Below are positions 7,894 to 17,929 of a DNA stretch of 19,619 bases, piece by piece. This DNA comes from Desulfobacca acetoxidans (GTDB lineage: Bacteria > Desulfobacterota > Desulfobaccia > Desulfobaccales > 0-14-0-80-60-11). The notes beneath the pieces were generated by a model. That model did not search any database. It was not told the DNA's origin and saw only the letters and a program-made list of their open reading frames with translations. A program made the translations under genes and the position numbers. Position 1 is the first letter of the stretch; every line of letters begins with the position of its first letter. Location: assembly GCA_022736495.1 (NCBI GenBank), contig DZCR01000053.1, positions 1 to 19,619 of the forward strand. Reading direction: 5' to 3'.

Positions 7894-9638
7894 GTCCGCC
7901 TCGCAAGATGTTTGTCAACGCTGCCGATCCGGAGGTCTTCCGGGTCGCCATCGTCGAAGAAGGCCAGATGGAGGAACTGGCCATGGAGTCTTCCTCCCGG
8001 GAGCCCACCAAGGCCAACATTTATAAGGGCGTAGTGGCCAATATCGAGCCCAGCCTCCAGGCCGCTTTTGTCAACTACGGCGGGGAGCGCCACGGTTTTT
8101 TGCCCCTATCCGAAGTGCACCCCGATTGCTATCAGGAAAAACCCCAGAGCAAGACCAAGGCCAAGATTCAGCGGGTGCTGCGCAAGGGCCAGGAGCTCAT
8201 CGTCCAGGTCTACAAAGAGGAATCCGCTACCAAGGGCGCCTACCTCAGTACCTATATCTCCCTGCCGGGACGTCGCCTGGTGCTCTTGCCGAATCAGAGC
8301 CACCTGGGGGTTTCCCGCAAGATCGAAAAAGAAGAGGAGCGCCAGCGCCTCAAAGATTTGGCCCACAAACTGGGGCTGCCCCCGGAGATGGGCCTGATCA
8401 TCCGCACGGCCGGCGAAACCAGCAAAAACCTGGACCTGGCCAAGGATATGAAATATCTCCTGAAGCTCTGGGAGTCCCTCAACCAGGCGGCGGCCACCCA
8501 GGTCGCCCCTTGCCTGCTGCACCGGGACCTGGACCTCATCACCCGGACCGTCAGGGATTATTTTTCCCCGGATATCACCACCATCATGGTGGATAATAAA
8601 GATGTCTACCAGACGCTGCGCACCTTCATCATGGACATGGCCCCCCGGCACGTTCACGCCCTGAAACTCTACAAGGACAGTATCCCTATTTTTGCCCGCT
8701 ACCAGTTGGAAGACCAGATCGACCGCATCTACTCAGAGCGCGTGCCCTTGAAATCCGGCGGCTCCATCGTCATCAATCCCACCGAGGCCCTGGTTTCCAT
8801 CGACGTCAACTCCGGGCGCTGCACCAGCGGCAAGGAACTGGAAGATACGGCCTTGAAGACCAACCTGGAGGCCGCCGATGAGGTCGCCCGGCAGCTCCGC
8901 CTCCGGGACCTGGGTGGCCTGATAGTTATCGATTTCATCGATTTGAAGGACAAAAAACATCAGAAGGAAGTCGAGCAGGCCCTGAAACAGAGCCTGAAAA
9001 AGGACAAGGCCCGGGTCACCGTGGGGCACCTGTCCAAGTTTGGCCTGCTGGAACTCTCCCGCCAGCGCCTGCGGCCCACCGCGGAGGTCAGCGCCTATAT
9101 TGAGTGTCCCACCTGCCATGGCCAGGGGCACATTAAACGCGTGGATACCCTGGGATTAAGCCTCCTGCGGCAAATCTCCACCCAGGTGGCCCAAAACTCG
9201 ATCCAGGAGGTCCGGGCGGTTGTATCTCTGGAAGTGGGCACTTTCCTCCTGAATAATAAACGCAAAGAAATCCTCGACCTGGAAGACCATTACAATCTCA
9301 AGATCGTGGTGACTCCTCAAGCAGGCCTGGGACCCGAAGATATCCAGGTGGATTACCTCAAGCGGGAGACTCCCGAGCCCAAACCGGCTCCTGAAACCAA
9401 GCCGGTTCCCGAAGCCAAAGCGGCTCTTGCGGCCAAAACCCGCCGGACTTCTTCATCCCGGCGCCGAGGCCCGCGCCGGTCGGCGGCCTCCAAAAAGGCC
9501 GCGGCTGAAGCGCCAGAGACCGCTCCGGCTGCGGTGGAAACCCCCGAGACCACTGAAACCCCGGAACCGCAGGCACCTCGGGAGCCTCAAGAGACTCTGG
9601 TACCCCACCCCGAGCCACATAATACCGAATCATCCTAA
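7890..9638 (+). CDS. rng: Ribonuclease G/E family endoribonuclease
   Basis: A 582-residue Rne/Rng family enzyme that cleaves single-stranded RNA in mRNA decay and rRNA/tRNA maturation. An S1-type RNA-binding region spans about residues 36-125. The DNase I-like catalytic core carries D305 in SIDVNSGR and D348 in VIDFIDLKD, matching the two metal-binding aspartates of E. coli RNase E (D303, D346). The zinc-link CPTCHG has C406 and C409. A tail of about 90 residues follows, first with PE-x-KP repeats, then basic (RRTSSSRRRGPRR), then acidic Pro/Glu/Thr-rich. It is longer than E. coli RNase G but lacks the large degradosome scaffold of RNase E. The start ATG overlaps the upstream stop by 4 bp and has GGGGG just before it. 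ilvD follows after 12 bp. Confidence 0.95.
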   Translation: MSPPRKMFVNAADPEVFRVAIVEEGQMEELAMESSSREPTKANIYKGVVANIEPSLQAAFVNYGGERHGFLPLSEVHPDCYQEKPQSKTKAKIQRVLRKGQELIVQVYKEESATKGAYLSTYISLPGRRLVLLPNQSHLGVSRKIEKEEERQRLKDLAHKLGLPPEMGLIIRTAGETSKNLDLAKDMKYLLKLWESLNQAAATQVAPCLLHRDLDLITRTVRDYFSPDITTIMVDNKDVYQTLRTFIMDMAPRHVHALKLYKDSIPIFARYQLEDQIDRIYSERVPLKSGGSIVINPTEALVSIDVNSGRCTSGKELEDTALKTNLEAADEVARQLRLRDLGGLIVIDFIDLKDKKHQKEVEQALKQSLKKDKARVTVGHLSKFGLLELSRQRLRPTAEVSAYIECPTCHGQGHIKRVDTLGLSLLRQISTQVAQNSIQEVRAVVSLEVGTFLLNNKRKEILDLEDHYNLKIVVTPQAGLGPEDIQVDYLKRETPEPKPAPETKPVPEAKAALAAKTRRTSSSRRRGPRRSAASKKAAAEAPETAPAAVETPETTETPEPQAPREPQETLVPHPEPHNTESS

Positions 9639-9650
9639 AGGAGCAGGTGC

Positions 9651-11309
9651 ATGCGCAGTAATTTGATGAAACAGGGGTTGGAAAAATATCCCCACCGGTC
9701 TCTCCTCAAGGCCATGGGCTTGACTGACCGGGAAATTGATCAGCCCATTATCGGCGTGGCCAATTCTTATAACGAGTTCATTCCCGGTCATATCCACCTG
9801 GACAAGATTACCCAGGCGGCCAAGGCCGGGGTGCTCCTGAATGGCGGCACGCCCCTGGAGTTCGGGGTCATCGGCGTCTGCGACGGCCTGGCCATGCACC
9901 ACGCCGGCATGAAATATTCTCTGCCCTCCCGGGAGCTCATCGCCGACTCCGTCGAGATCATGGCCACCGCCCACCCCGTGGATGGCCTTATCCTGGTGGC
10001 CAACTGCGACAAGATCATCCCTGGCATGCTCATGGCCGCCCTGCGCCTCAATATTCCCGCCATCCTGATTTCCGGCGGGCCCATGCTGGCCGGGCGCTTT
10101 CAAGGCCAGGCGGTGGACCTGATCACGGTCTTTGAGGGCGTGGGCGCGGTCAAAGCCGGCAAGATTTGCGAAGACGACCTCAAAGACCTTGCGGAGTGCG
10201 CTTGCCCCGGTTGCGGCTCCTGCGCCGGCATGTTCACCGCCAATTCCATGAACTGCTTAAGCGAAGCCTTGGGGCTCGCCCTGCCCGGGAACGGTACCAT
10301 CCCCGCGGTGCACGCGGCGCGTTTTCGCCTGGCCAAAGAGGCCGGCATGAAGATCATGGAGTTGGTCGCCAAACAAATCCTGCCCCGGCAGATTGCCACG
10401 CTCACGGCCTTCAAAAACGCCATGGCGGTGGACATGGCCTTAGGGTGTTCCACTAACACCGTGCTCCACGTGCCGGCCATCGCCCGGGAGGCCGGCATCG
10501 ACCTGCCCCTGGACCTGTTCAACGAGATCAGCGTCAAAACCCCGCACCTGTGCTCCATGAGCCCCGGCGGGTCCCACCACCTGGAGGACCTGGACGCCGC
10601 CGGCGGCGTCCCCGCGGTCATGAAGGTGCTGATGGAGGCCGGTTTGGTGGATGGCGCGCCCTTGAGCGCCACCGGCCTGCCCGTTTCGGACAACCTGGCG
10701 AACGTCAAAGTCAAAAACGCCGAGGTCATCCACCCTCTGAACCAGCCCTACCACGCCCAAGGCGGCATCGCGATTCTCAAGGGCAACCTGGCCCCGGACG
10801 GCGGGGTGGTGAAACAATCGGCCGTGGACCCCCAGATGCTGGTCAATGAAGGGGTGGCCCGGGTCTTTGACGCTGAAGAAGACGCCACTCGGGCTATCCT
10901 GGATGGCAAGATCAAACCCGGCGACATCGTGGTCATCCGCTACGAAGGCCCCAAAGGCGGCCCCGGTATGCGGGAGATGCTGACCCCCACCTCGTCCATC
11001 GCCGGCATGGGCCTGGATAAGGAGGTAGCGCTTTTGACCGACGGCCGTTTCAGCGGCGGCACCCGGGGCGCGGCTATCGGCCATATTTCCCCTGAAGCCG
11101 CGGACGGCGGCCCCATCGCCCTGGTGCAGGAGGGCGATAAGATCAAGATCGATATCCCCGGGAAGACCCTGACCCTGTTGGTGGACGACTCTGAGCTGGC
11201 CCGGCGCCGCCAAAATTGGCAACCCCCGGAACCCAAAATCAAGCATGGCTATCTGTCCCGCTATAGCCGCCTGGTCAGCTCCGGCAGTCAGGGCGCGGTG
11301 TGTAAATGA
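9651..11309 (+). CDS. ilvD: Dihydroxy-acid dehydratase
   Basis: A 552-residue IlvD, the iron-sulfur dehydratase that turns 2,3-dihydroxy-isovalerate and its methylvalerate homologue into 2-keto acids in valine/isoleucine synthesis. Motifs include [17 protein letters not shown] near the N-terminus, [20 protein letters not shown] (77-96), the NCDKIIPGM cluster site (C119), and [16 protein letters not shown] with C188, C191 and C202. It is of the PGH type, which lacks the PCN cysteine of other members; C77, C119 and C191 are candidate cluster ligands, with the first uncertain. The C-terminus [13 protein letters not shown] is typical. Its length fits the shorter archaeal/deltaproteobacterial class rather than the 616-residue E. 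coli enzyme. GGAGCAGGTGC precedes the ATG, and it is probably co-transcribed with rng. Confidence 0.97.
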   Translation: MRSNLMKQGLEKYPHRSLLKAMGLTDREIDQPIIGVANSYNEFIPGHIHLDKITQAAKAGVLLNGGTPLEFGVIGVCDGLAMHHAGMKYSLPSRELIADSVEIMATAHPVDGLILVANCDKIIPGMLMAALRLNIPAILISGGPMLAGRFQGQAVDLITVFEGVGAVKAGKICEDDLKDLAECACPGCGSCAGMFTANSMNCLSEALGLALPGNGTIPAVHAARFRLAKEAGMKIMELVAKQILPRQIATLTAFKNAMAVDMALGCSTNTVLHVPAIAREAGIDLPLDLFNEISVKTPHLCSMSPGGSHHLEDLDAAGGVPAVMKVLMEAGLVDGAPLSATGLPVSDNLANVKVKNAEVIHPLNQPYHAQGGIAILKGNLAPDGGVVKQSAVDPQMLVNEGVARVFDAEEDATRAILDGKIKPGDIVVIRYEGPKGGPGMREMLTPTSSIAGMGLDKEVALLTDGRFSGGTRGAAIGHISPEAADGGPIALVQEGDKIKIDIPGKTLTLLVDDSELARRRQNWQPPEPKIKHGYLSRYSRLVSSGSQGAVCK

Positions 11310-11310
11310 G

Positions 11311-11353
11311 TTTTTTTCTGGTTCCCAAGTTGAACTTGGGAACCAGAAAAAAA
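11311..11353. repeat. Perfect 43-nt palindrome (REP-like dispersed element)
   Basis: Two 21-nt arms (11311-11331 and 11333-11353) are exact reverse complements around a single G at 11332. Each arm is a T7 or A7 tract plus CTGGTTCCCAAGTT or its complement. Read on either strand the order is T-tract, stem, A-tract, the reverse of an intrinsic terminator, so termination is not its obvious job. The TTCCCAAG/CTTGGGAA core recalls short palindromes scattered through many bacterial genomes. It begins one base after the ilvD stop. Confidence 0.85.
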
Positions 11354-11362
11354 CAGCCCATG

Positions 11363-11391
11363 TTGACATAACCTTATAGCGTATCTAACTT
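11363..11391 (+). promoter_or_regulatory. Candidate promoter upstream of dnaN
   Basis: TTGACA (11363-11368), 17-bp spacer, then TAACTT (11386-11391). The -35 is perfect but the -10 matches only three positions. It would give a leader of about 190 nt. The rest of the gap to 11585 is AT-rich, including the palindrome TTATTAATAA at 11491-11500 and a single near-match to a DnaA box, TTATCAACA at 11520-11528 (one mismatch to TTATCCACA). Confidence 0.35.
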
Positions 11392-11585
11392 TACCAATTT
11401 ACTTTTCGACAGAGCCCCGGGGCCTCCCGGTTCTCATTGCGCATAACCCGGTCAGGACCTTAAGTTAGGAAAGATTCTTCGTCGATAAAATTATTAATAA
11501 ATTAAGTATCTTGACTTACTTATCAACAAAACATCGGTGCTTTATTACGGCTGTTAATTTTTCTATCTTTTAGGAGAAAAGCTCT

Positions 11586-12770
11586 ATGCGCCTGAAGATT
11601 GATCGGGAAACCTTGTTGAAGGGAGTCGGACGGACCCTGGGAGTGGTGGACCGCCGGGGCACTATGCCTATCCTGGCTAATTTTCTCCTGCAGACCGATG
11701 AAAATCGGGTCATCATTTCCGCCACCGATCTGGAGGTCAGCTTTCGGGGTTTCTATCCTGCGGAAGTGCTGGAGCACGGCGCCCTTACCGTCCAGGCCCA
11801 CTATTTCTTTAACCTGATCAAGGAGTTGCCCGGAGAGACCCTGGACCTCACCGGCACGGAAAATTCCAACCTGAAGATCGCGTTAGGTGACGCCCGCTAC
11901 CAGCTGCACGGCCTGCCCGCAGACCAGTTCCCCCCGGTCCCTGAGATTACCGACCAGGAGTTGGTCAAGGTAGAGAGCCACATGCTCAAGGACATGATCG
12001 AAAAGACCATCTTTTCAGTAAGCGCCGACGACCTGCAGTATCATCTCTCCAGCATCTTTTGGGAGCGGGTGGGATTTCCCCGGGGCGGGGCCGAGGCGGA
12101 ACCGCCCCAGGAGGAAGGCGTCGAACCTGACCTGGATTATTGGCTGCGCCTCATCTCCACCGATGGCCACCGCCTCACCCTCATCGAACGCCCTTTGGCG
12201 GAATCCGGCCAGTTTGGCATCGAGAAAGGCATCCTCATCCCCCGGAAGGGCATGGCCGAAGTGATTCGCTTCCTGGGCGAGGAAGAGCAGGTCTCCCTGG
12301 GCCTGGGCAAGCAGAGTTTGGCGCTCAAGGCGGATGACCGCTACCTCTTCATCCGCCTCTTGCTGGACAAAAAATTTCCCGACTATCGCCGCATCATCCC
12401 GGAGTCCTTCGGCTATCGCTTCGCCATCAACCGCCGGATCCTCTTCGACACCATCCGGCGCATTGCGCTGCTATCCACCGAACGCTTCAAAGGCGTCATC
12501 CTGAAGATCATGCCGGATCACCTGGAAGTCACCTTCAACAACCCCGAGGTAGGAGAAGGTCATGAGGTGGTGGGCGTGCTCATGGAGCAGGGCGACCCCG
12601 ACCAGCTCCCCATGGAGATCGGCTTCAACGCCCGTTATTTCCTGGAGCCCTTGAACGCCATGACCAGCGACATGGTGATCCTGGAAGTCAACGAAAAGGA
12701 CCGCCCCTGCAAGCTGGTGGAGCAGACGGACCCCCACTACTTCAGCATCATCATGCCCATGAGTCTGTGA
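11586..12770 (+). CDS. dnaN: DNA polymerase III beta subunit (sliding clamp)
   Basis: A 394-residue clamp protein that encircles DNA and holds the replicative polymerase. It opens MRLKIDRETLLKGVGRTLGVV and carries clamp hallmarks in all three domains: SATDLEVSFRG in domain 1, LRLISTDGHRLTLIERPL in domain 2, FKGVILKIMPDHLEV in domain 3, and the C-terminal FSIIMPMSL, equivalent to the YVVMPMRL end of E. coli. A short hydrophilic insert (PRGGAEAEPPQEEGVEPDLD) lies in domain 2 at about 160-180, making it slightly longer than the usual 366-380 residues. AGGAG precedes the ATG. Upstream is ilvD rather than dnaA, and recF does not follow, so the usual origin-linked order is broken here. Confidence 0.97.
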   Translation: MRLKIDRETLLKGVGRTLGVVDRRGTMPILANFLLQTDENRVIISATDLEVSFRGFYPAEVLEHGALTVQAHYFFNLIKELPGETLDLTGTENSNLKIALGDARYQLHGLPADQFPPVPEITDQELVKVESHMLKDMIEKTIFSVSADDLQYHLSSIFWERVGFPRGGAEAEPPQEEGVEPDLDYWLRLISTDGHRLTLIERPLAESGQFGIEKGILIPRKGMAEVIRFLGEEEQVSLGLGKQSLALKADDRYLFIRLLLDKKFPDYRRIIPESFGYRFAINRRILFDTIRRIALLSTERFKGVILKIMPDHLEVTFNNPEVGEGHEVVGVLMEQGDPDQLPMEIGFNARYFLEPLNAMTSDMVILEVNEKDRPCKLVEQTDPHYFSIIMPMSL

Positions 12771-15615
<2,845 letters not shown>

Positions 15616-15684
15616 CATCTTGAGTGATCAGGAGCGCGACAACGGCTTGCATCCATACAACCACCTGTCCAAGGAGGTACTACC

Positions 15685-16089
15685 ATGCAACGTAAAGCCA
15701 GCTTCAAAATTTATGTCACCCGCCGGGAAATGCTTTCCGTGGGCGATGTCCCTAACCACACCTTGATGCTCACCGAGATGGAGGGTGAGCCCATTAATTA
15801 CACCCCCGGGGTGGCCGGCGAGTTTGTTTCCCGGCGCAGCGTCGGCTTCCATGACCGCATCAAAGGTGATGGGCCCATGACCGGGTACGCCACCACCATC
15901 TACCAGCATGGCGCAGTTTACTCCAAGTTTCATGGAGAAAAGCACGGCGCCGCGACCAAGGGGAAATGGGAGGCTTACAAAGGCATCGGCAAGCTGAGCA
16001 CTGTCAAGGGGTCCGGCACGTTTATCGTTAAGCCCTCCGATCAGCACGGTGAATTTATCCTGGAGATGGAAGGAAATTACGAGTTATAG
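15685..16089 (+). CDS. Small protein of unknown function, probably beta-rich
   Basis: A 134-residue soluble protein with no signal peptide or membrane span. I do not recognise it with certainty. The second half, with alternating strands and Gly-rich turns (GPMTGYATTIYQHG, GKWEAYKGIGKLSTVKGSGTFIV), looks like a small beta-barrel of the kind seen in lipocalin-like or allene-oxide-cyclase-like folds, where a GxGxFxxxKGSGT pattern is common; this is a resemblance only. A very strong ribosome binding site (AAGGAGGT) precedes the ATG, suggesting high expression. It lies 69 bp after gyrB, possibly on the same transcript, and a strong terminator follows 110 bp after its stop. Confidence 0.8.
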   Translation: MQRKASFKIYVTRREMLSVGDVPNHTLMLTEMEGEPINYTPGVAGEFVSRRSVGFHDRIKGDGPMTGYATTIYQHGAVYSKFHGEKHGAATKGKWEAYKGIGKLSTVKGSGTFIVKPSDQHGEFILEMEGNYEL

Positions 16090-16146
16090 CCGTTAACCGC
16101 CCTCAGGTTTGGGCGCACCTTCTGTTGCGCTCCTACAGACCGTGAG

Positions 16147-16180
16147 CTTTCCTTACTTCTATGCGCGCAACTCGGTATTA
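16147..16180 (+). repeat. Direct repeat, copy 1
   Basis: A 34-nt unit with the core GCGCAACTCGGTATTA. It matches copy 2 at 16342-16375 at 28 of 34 positions; the final 28 nt match at 24 of 28. An inverted 11-nt version of the core end (TAATACCAAGT) occurs at 18920-18930. Confidence 0.65.
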
Positions 16181-16199
16181 CCCCTTCACCAGGGGTGCG

Positions 16200-16228
16200 G
16201 GGGCGGTGTTCGCACCGCCCCTCTTTTT
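16200..16228 (+). terminator. Strong intrinsic terminator
   Basis: GGGGCGGTG (16200-16208), a TTCG tetraloop, CACCGCCCC (16213-16221), then TCTTTTT. The 9-bp perfect GC-rich stem with a very stable loop and T-tract is a textbook rho-independent terminator. It ends transcription from the 15685 gene, and perhaps from gyrB. Confidence 0.9.
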
Positions 16229-16275
16229 CCGGCCTCATACCACGTTGCGGTCATACGAATAATTTTTATTTTTTG

Positions 16276-16297
16276 GGGCGGACACGCGGGTCCGCCC
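16276..16297. repeat. Inverted repeat GGGCGGAC / GTCCGCCC
   Basis: An 8-bp perfect stem (16276-16283 and 16290-16297) with a 6-nt loop, preceded by a T-rich run rather than followed by one. Like the palindrome at 11311 it has the wrong polarity for a terminator. The sequence resembles widespread GGGCGGACACG-type intergenic repeats. Confidence 0.6.
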
Positions 16298-16341
16298 TGG
16301 ATTGAGGGCGCAGACGGAGGGCCGCCTCTATGGGAAAAAGC

Positions 16342-16375
16342 CTTTTTTTACCTCTATGAGCGCAACTTGGTATCA
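16342..16375 (+). repeat. Direct repeat, copy 2
   Basis: Second copy of the 34-nt unit at 16147-16180, with core GCGCAACTTGGTATCA. The two copies lie 195 bp apart and flank the terminator and the GGGCGGAC hairpin. Confidence 0.65.
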
Positions 16376-16426
16376 GGCGCGCCCTGCTCACCAATGCAGG
16401 ATCTTTGGAGGGCAATTATTCCTTTT

Positions 16427-16494
16427 CAAAGGGGGGAACTTAACGGAATTCCTGTGCAAGTCCCCCTTTGCCCAAGGGGGCTTTAGGGGGATTT
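16427..16494. repeat. Dispersed CCCCCTTTG/CAAAGGGGG repeat element
   Basis: CAAAGGGGG (16427-16435) is inverted as CCCCCTTTG (16462-16470). The right part then runs CCCAAGGGGGCTTTAGGGGG and ATTT to 16494. This is the well-known AAGTCCCCCTTTG...GGGGGATTT intergenic repeat pattern seen in many bacteria, whose chance translation gives KSPF-x-GGFRGI. It is non-coding. Confidence 0.65.
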
Positions 16495-16508
16495 AAAAAT
16501 CGGCATCC

Positions 16509-16526
16509 GCTCTAACTTCTTAGAGC
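16509..16526 (+). promoter_or_regulatory. Perfect hairpin in the leader of the zinc-ribbon gene
   Basis: GCTCTAA, loop CTTC, TTAGAGC: a 7-bp perfect stem, 22 bp before the ribosome binding site AAGGAGG (16548-16554). It could be an operator or a leader structure controlling the zinc-ribbon/sigma pair. No T-tract follows. Confidence 0.4.
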
Positions 16527-16563
16527 CTTATGAGTCTAATATACGGGAAGGAGGCGAGTGAGC

Positions 16564-16929
16564 ATGTCGGATAAGAAGTGCGCTCGGTGCGGCACCGCAG
16601 TGGACGCTGACGAGATTAAGGAATACCGCGGGGAGGAACTCTGTGAGGACTGTTACATGGACGCCTTGAGCCCCGCCGTGGTCTGCGACCCCTGGGCGGT
16701 GTACACGGCCAAAAGTCTCAAGGACGTCCCCGGCGGGCAAGATTTGACCCCGACCCAGCAAAAGCTTTATGACCTGGTGAAGGAACGGGGCGAGGTTCCC
16801 ATGACCGAGGTCGCCGCCCACTTGGGGTTGACGGAAGAAGAATTACGGAGGGAGTTCGCGCCGTTGCGTCACATGGAAAAGCTCCGGGGTTGTAAAAAGG
16901 GCGACACGATTTATTTTACCCTGTTTTGA
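16564..16929 (+). CDS. Zinc-ribbon / winged-helix protein of unknown function
   Basis: A 121-residue protein with an N-terminal four-cysteine zinc site (C6, C9 and C27, C30; C-x2-C and C-x2-C, LIM/ribbon-like), a linker containing SPAVVCDPWAVYTA, and a C-terminal winged-helix-like part from about 62 to 120 (LTPTQQKLYDLV, then EVAAHLGLTEEELRREFAPL). This points to a small DNA- or protein-binding regulator. ATG 16564 has AAGGAGG at 9-base spacing; the GTG at 16558 is too close. The TGA stop overlaps the TTG start of the ECF sigma factor by 4 bp, so the two are made together and may work together, perhaps with this protein controlling the sigma factor. That last point is inference. I recall similar proteins in Geobacter-type bacteria, none with a known role. 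Confidence 0.88.
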   Translation: MSDKKCARCGTAVDADEIKEYRGEELCEDCYMDALSPAVVCDPWAVYTAKSLKDVPGGQDLTPTQQKLYDLVKERGEVPMTEVAAHLGLTEEELRREFAPLRHMEKLRGCKKGDTIYFTLF

Positions 16930-17480
16930 CCGCCGAACCCGCCGACCTGGATTATGCCGTGCTCCGGCGGGTGTCCCGGGGAGACCAGGCTGCCCTGGCG
17001 GAACTCATCCGCCGCCATCAGAGCCGTCTCTACCAGGTCGCCTACCGCCTGCTCAAAGACCCCCTGGAGGCAGAAGACGCCCTCCAGGAGGTCTTTCTCA
17101 AGGTCTATGAACATGCCCACCGCTTTGAGCCCAAGGCCACGGTGAGCGCCTGGCTCCACCGCATCACCGCCAACCATTGCCTCAATCTTTTGCGCCAGCG
17201 CCACCCTCAGGAGTCCCTGGACCAGGATGACGCCCCCCTGGTCGCCGATGCCGGGGCCACCCCCCTCCAGGCCCTGGAGGAGCTGGACTTAAGCCGGCGG
17301 CTGGAGCAGCTCCTGGAGGCCCTGCCCGAGAACCAGCGCCGGGCCTTGGTCCTGAAGCGCTTTGCGGGGCTCTCCTACCAGGAGATTGCCGAGGAACTGG
17401 GCCTCAGCCCCCAAGCAGTGGACGGCCTGCTCAAACGGGCCCGGCAGTTCTTGAAAAAGGCTTTGCAAGATTATTTATAG
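16926..17480 (+). CDS. ECF-type RNA polymerase sigma factor (sigma-70 family)
   Basis: A 184-residue two-domain sigma factor. Region 2 spans about residues 25-92, with LEAEDALQEVFLKVYEHAHRF (region 2.2) and ATVSAWLHRITANHCLNLLRQR (2.3-2.4). An acidic linker (95-120) follows, then region 4 at 125-180 with LPENQRRALVLKRFAGLSYQEIAE and the helix-turn-helix EELGLSPQAVDGLLKRARQFL. The TTG start overlaps the upstream stop as TTGA; no ATG in frame would preserve region 2. Most ECF sigma genes are followed by a membrane anti-sigma factor, but here none is seen, and the only coupled partner is the upstream zinc-ribbon protein. Its target promoters are not identifiable from this window. Confidence 0.93.
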   Translation: MTAEPADLDYAVLRRVSRGDQAALAELIRRHQSRLYQVAYRLLKDPLEAEDALQEVFLKVYEHAHRFEPKATVSAWLHRITANHCLNLLRQRHPQESLDQDDAPLVADAGATPLQALEELDLSRRLEQLLEALPENQRRALVLKRFAGLSYQEIAEELGLSPQAVDGLLKRARQFLKKALQDYL

Positions 17481-17589
17481 GGTGAGGTGTTATACTCAAG
17501 TTCAACAGTCAAATTTGTAATATCAAGTTATATCAATTGGTTATATGGGCAGATTTATCCTTTGGCACCGCATTTTCTGGTATTGGTCG

Positions 17590-17775
17590 AACCGCGGGCG
17601 GGATGGCGCCCCCGGCGGCTTGAAGCGCTTTTCCAGCCACCCCTGGCAGCGCGGTTCTGAGGTAGTACCAGTCGTCCCCCTGGCGCACCTCGATTGCCAT
17701 CAGGGCGGCAGGGTCCCGACGGATGTCGGCCCACGGGTATCACCCAGCCACTTGGCGGCGTCGTGCGCGAGCAAT
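17590..17775 (-). pseudogene. Possible decayed coding fragment, function unknown
   Basis: Read on the - strand, one frame gives LAHDAAKWLGD and then, after a one-base shift, another gives YPWADIRRDPAALMAIEV and QGDDWYYLRTALPGVAGKA. The composition, with W and Y in plausible settings and codon-like GC bias, looks like coding sequence broken by a frameshift. There is no start with a ribosome binding site and no intact frame. I do not recognise the family. Confidence 0.35.
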
Positions 17776-17778
17776 TAT

Positions 17779-17806
17779 TTGACAATATGGAATTATTTTA
17801 TAAAAT
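17779..17806 (+). promoter_or_regulatory. Promoter for the cold-shock gene
   Basis: TTGACA (17779-17784), 16-bp spacer, TAAAAT (17801-17806), in AT-rich sequence. Transcription would begin near 17813 and give a leader of about 117 nt, long for so small a gene but usual for cold-shock genes. Confidence 0.65.
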
Positions 17807-17841
17807 TTAAGAAGTAACCAGGGATAACAGACCTTGTAAGC

Positions 17842-17884
17842 CTTTCCAGGAAGGGAAAGCTTTCGGTCGCTCCCTTTCTTTTTT
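17842..17884 (+). terminator. Terminator-like hairpin in the cold-shock leader, with a competing fold
   Basis: AAGGGAAAGC (17851-17860) pairs with GCTCCCTT (17869-17876), with two bulged A's, and runs into a T-rich tract to 17884. The upstream CTTTCC (17842-17847) can instead pair with GGAAAG (17854-17859), which would break the first hairpin. The layout between promoter and start codon is that of an attenuator or thermosensor; this is a fold by eye, not computed. Confidence 0.5.
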
Positions 17885-17929
17885 CCCCGCACTACCATCA
17901 TGGCAGGATTTTTTGGAGGTAACGGTTAT

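Larger units (their letters stand above)
17481..17929. other. Gap before the cold-shock gene: decayed fragment, promoter and leader
   Basis: About 450 bp without an intact gene. It begins with AT-rich sequence (17490-17550), then a GC-rich segment at 17590-17770 that looks like a decayed minus-strand coding fragment, then an AT-rich promoter and the structured leader of the cold-shock gene. The pieces are listed separately. Confidence 0.6.

Noticed and set aside
10440..11369. Large minus-strand frames opposite ilvD and opposite gyrB (14296-15060)
   Set aside because: They are shadows of GC-rich genes with certain identity on the + strand; their translations are low-complexity Gly/Ala/Gln/His/Val-rich and match no domain.
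11491..11528. Replication origin near dnaN
   Set aside because: The sequence is AT-rich and has one near DnaA box (TTATCAACA), but no cluster of boxes and no dnaA gene. Not enough for a call.
16109..16486. A + strand frame of 125 codons in the repeat-rich gap
   Set aside because: It is built from the terminator and dispersed repeats, and its end reads like the usual chance translation of the GGGGG repeat. No ribosome binding site.
17545..17817. Plus-strand frame of 90 codons before the cold-shock gene
   Set aside because: No ribosome binding site, and it ends in the AT-rich promoter; the - strand reading looks more like protein.
17900..17929. Upstream ATG as the start of the cold-shock protein
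   Set aside because: It would place the GGAGGT ribosome binding site inside the coding sequence and add ten residues absent from the family.
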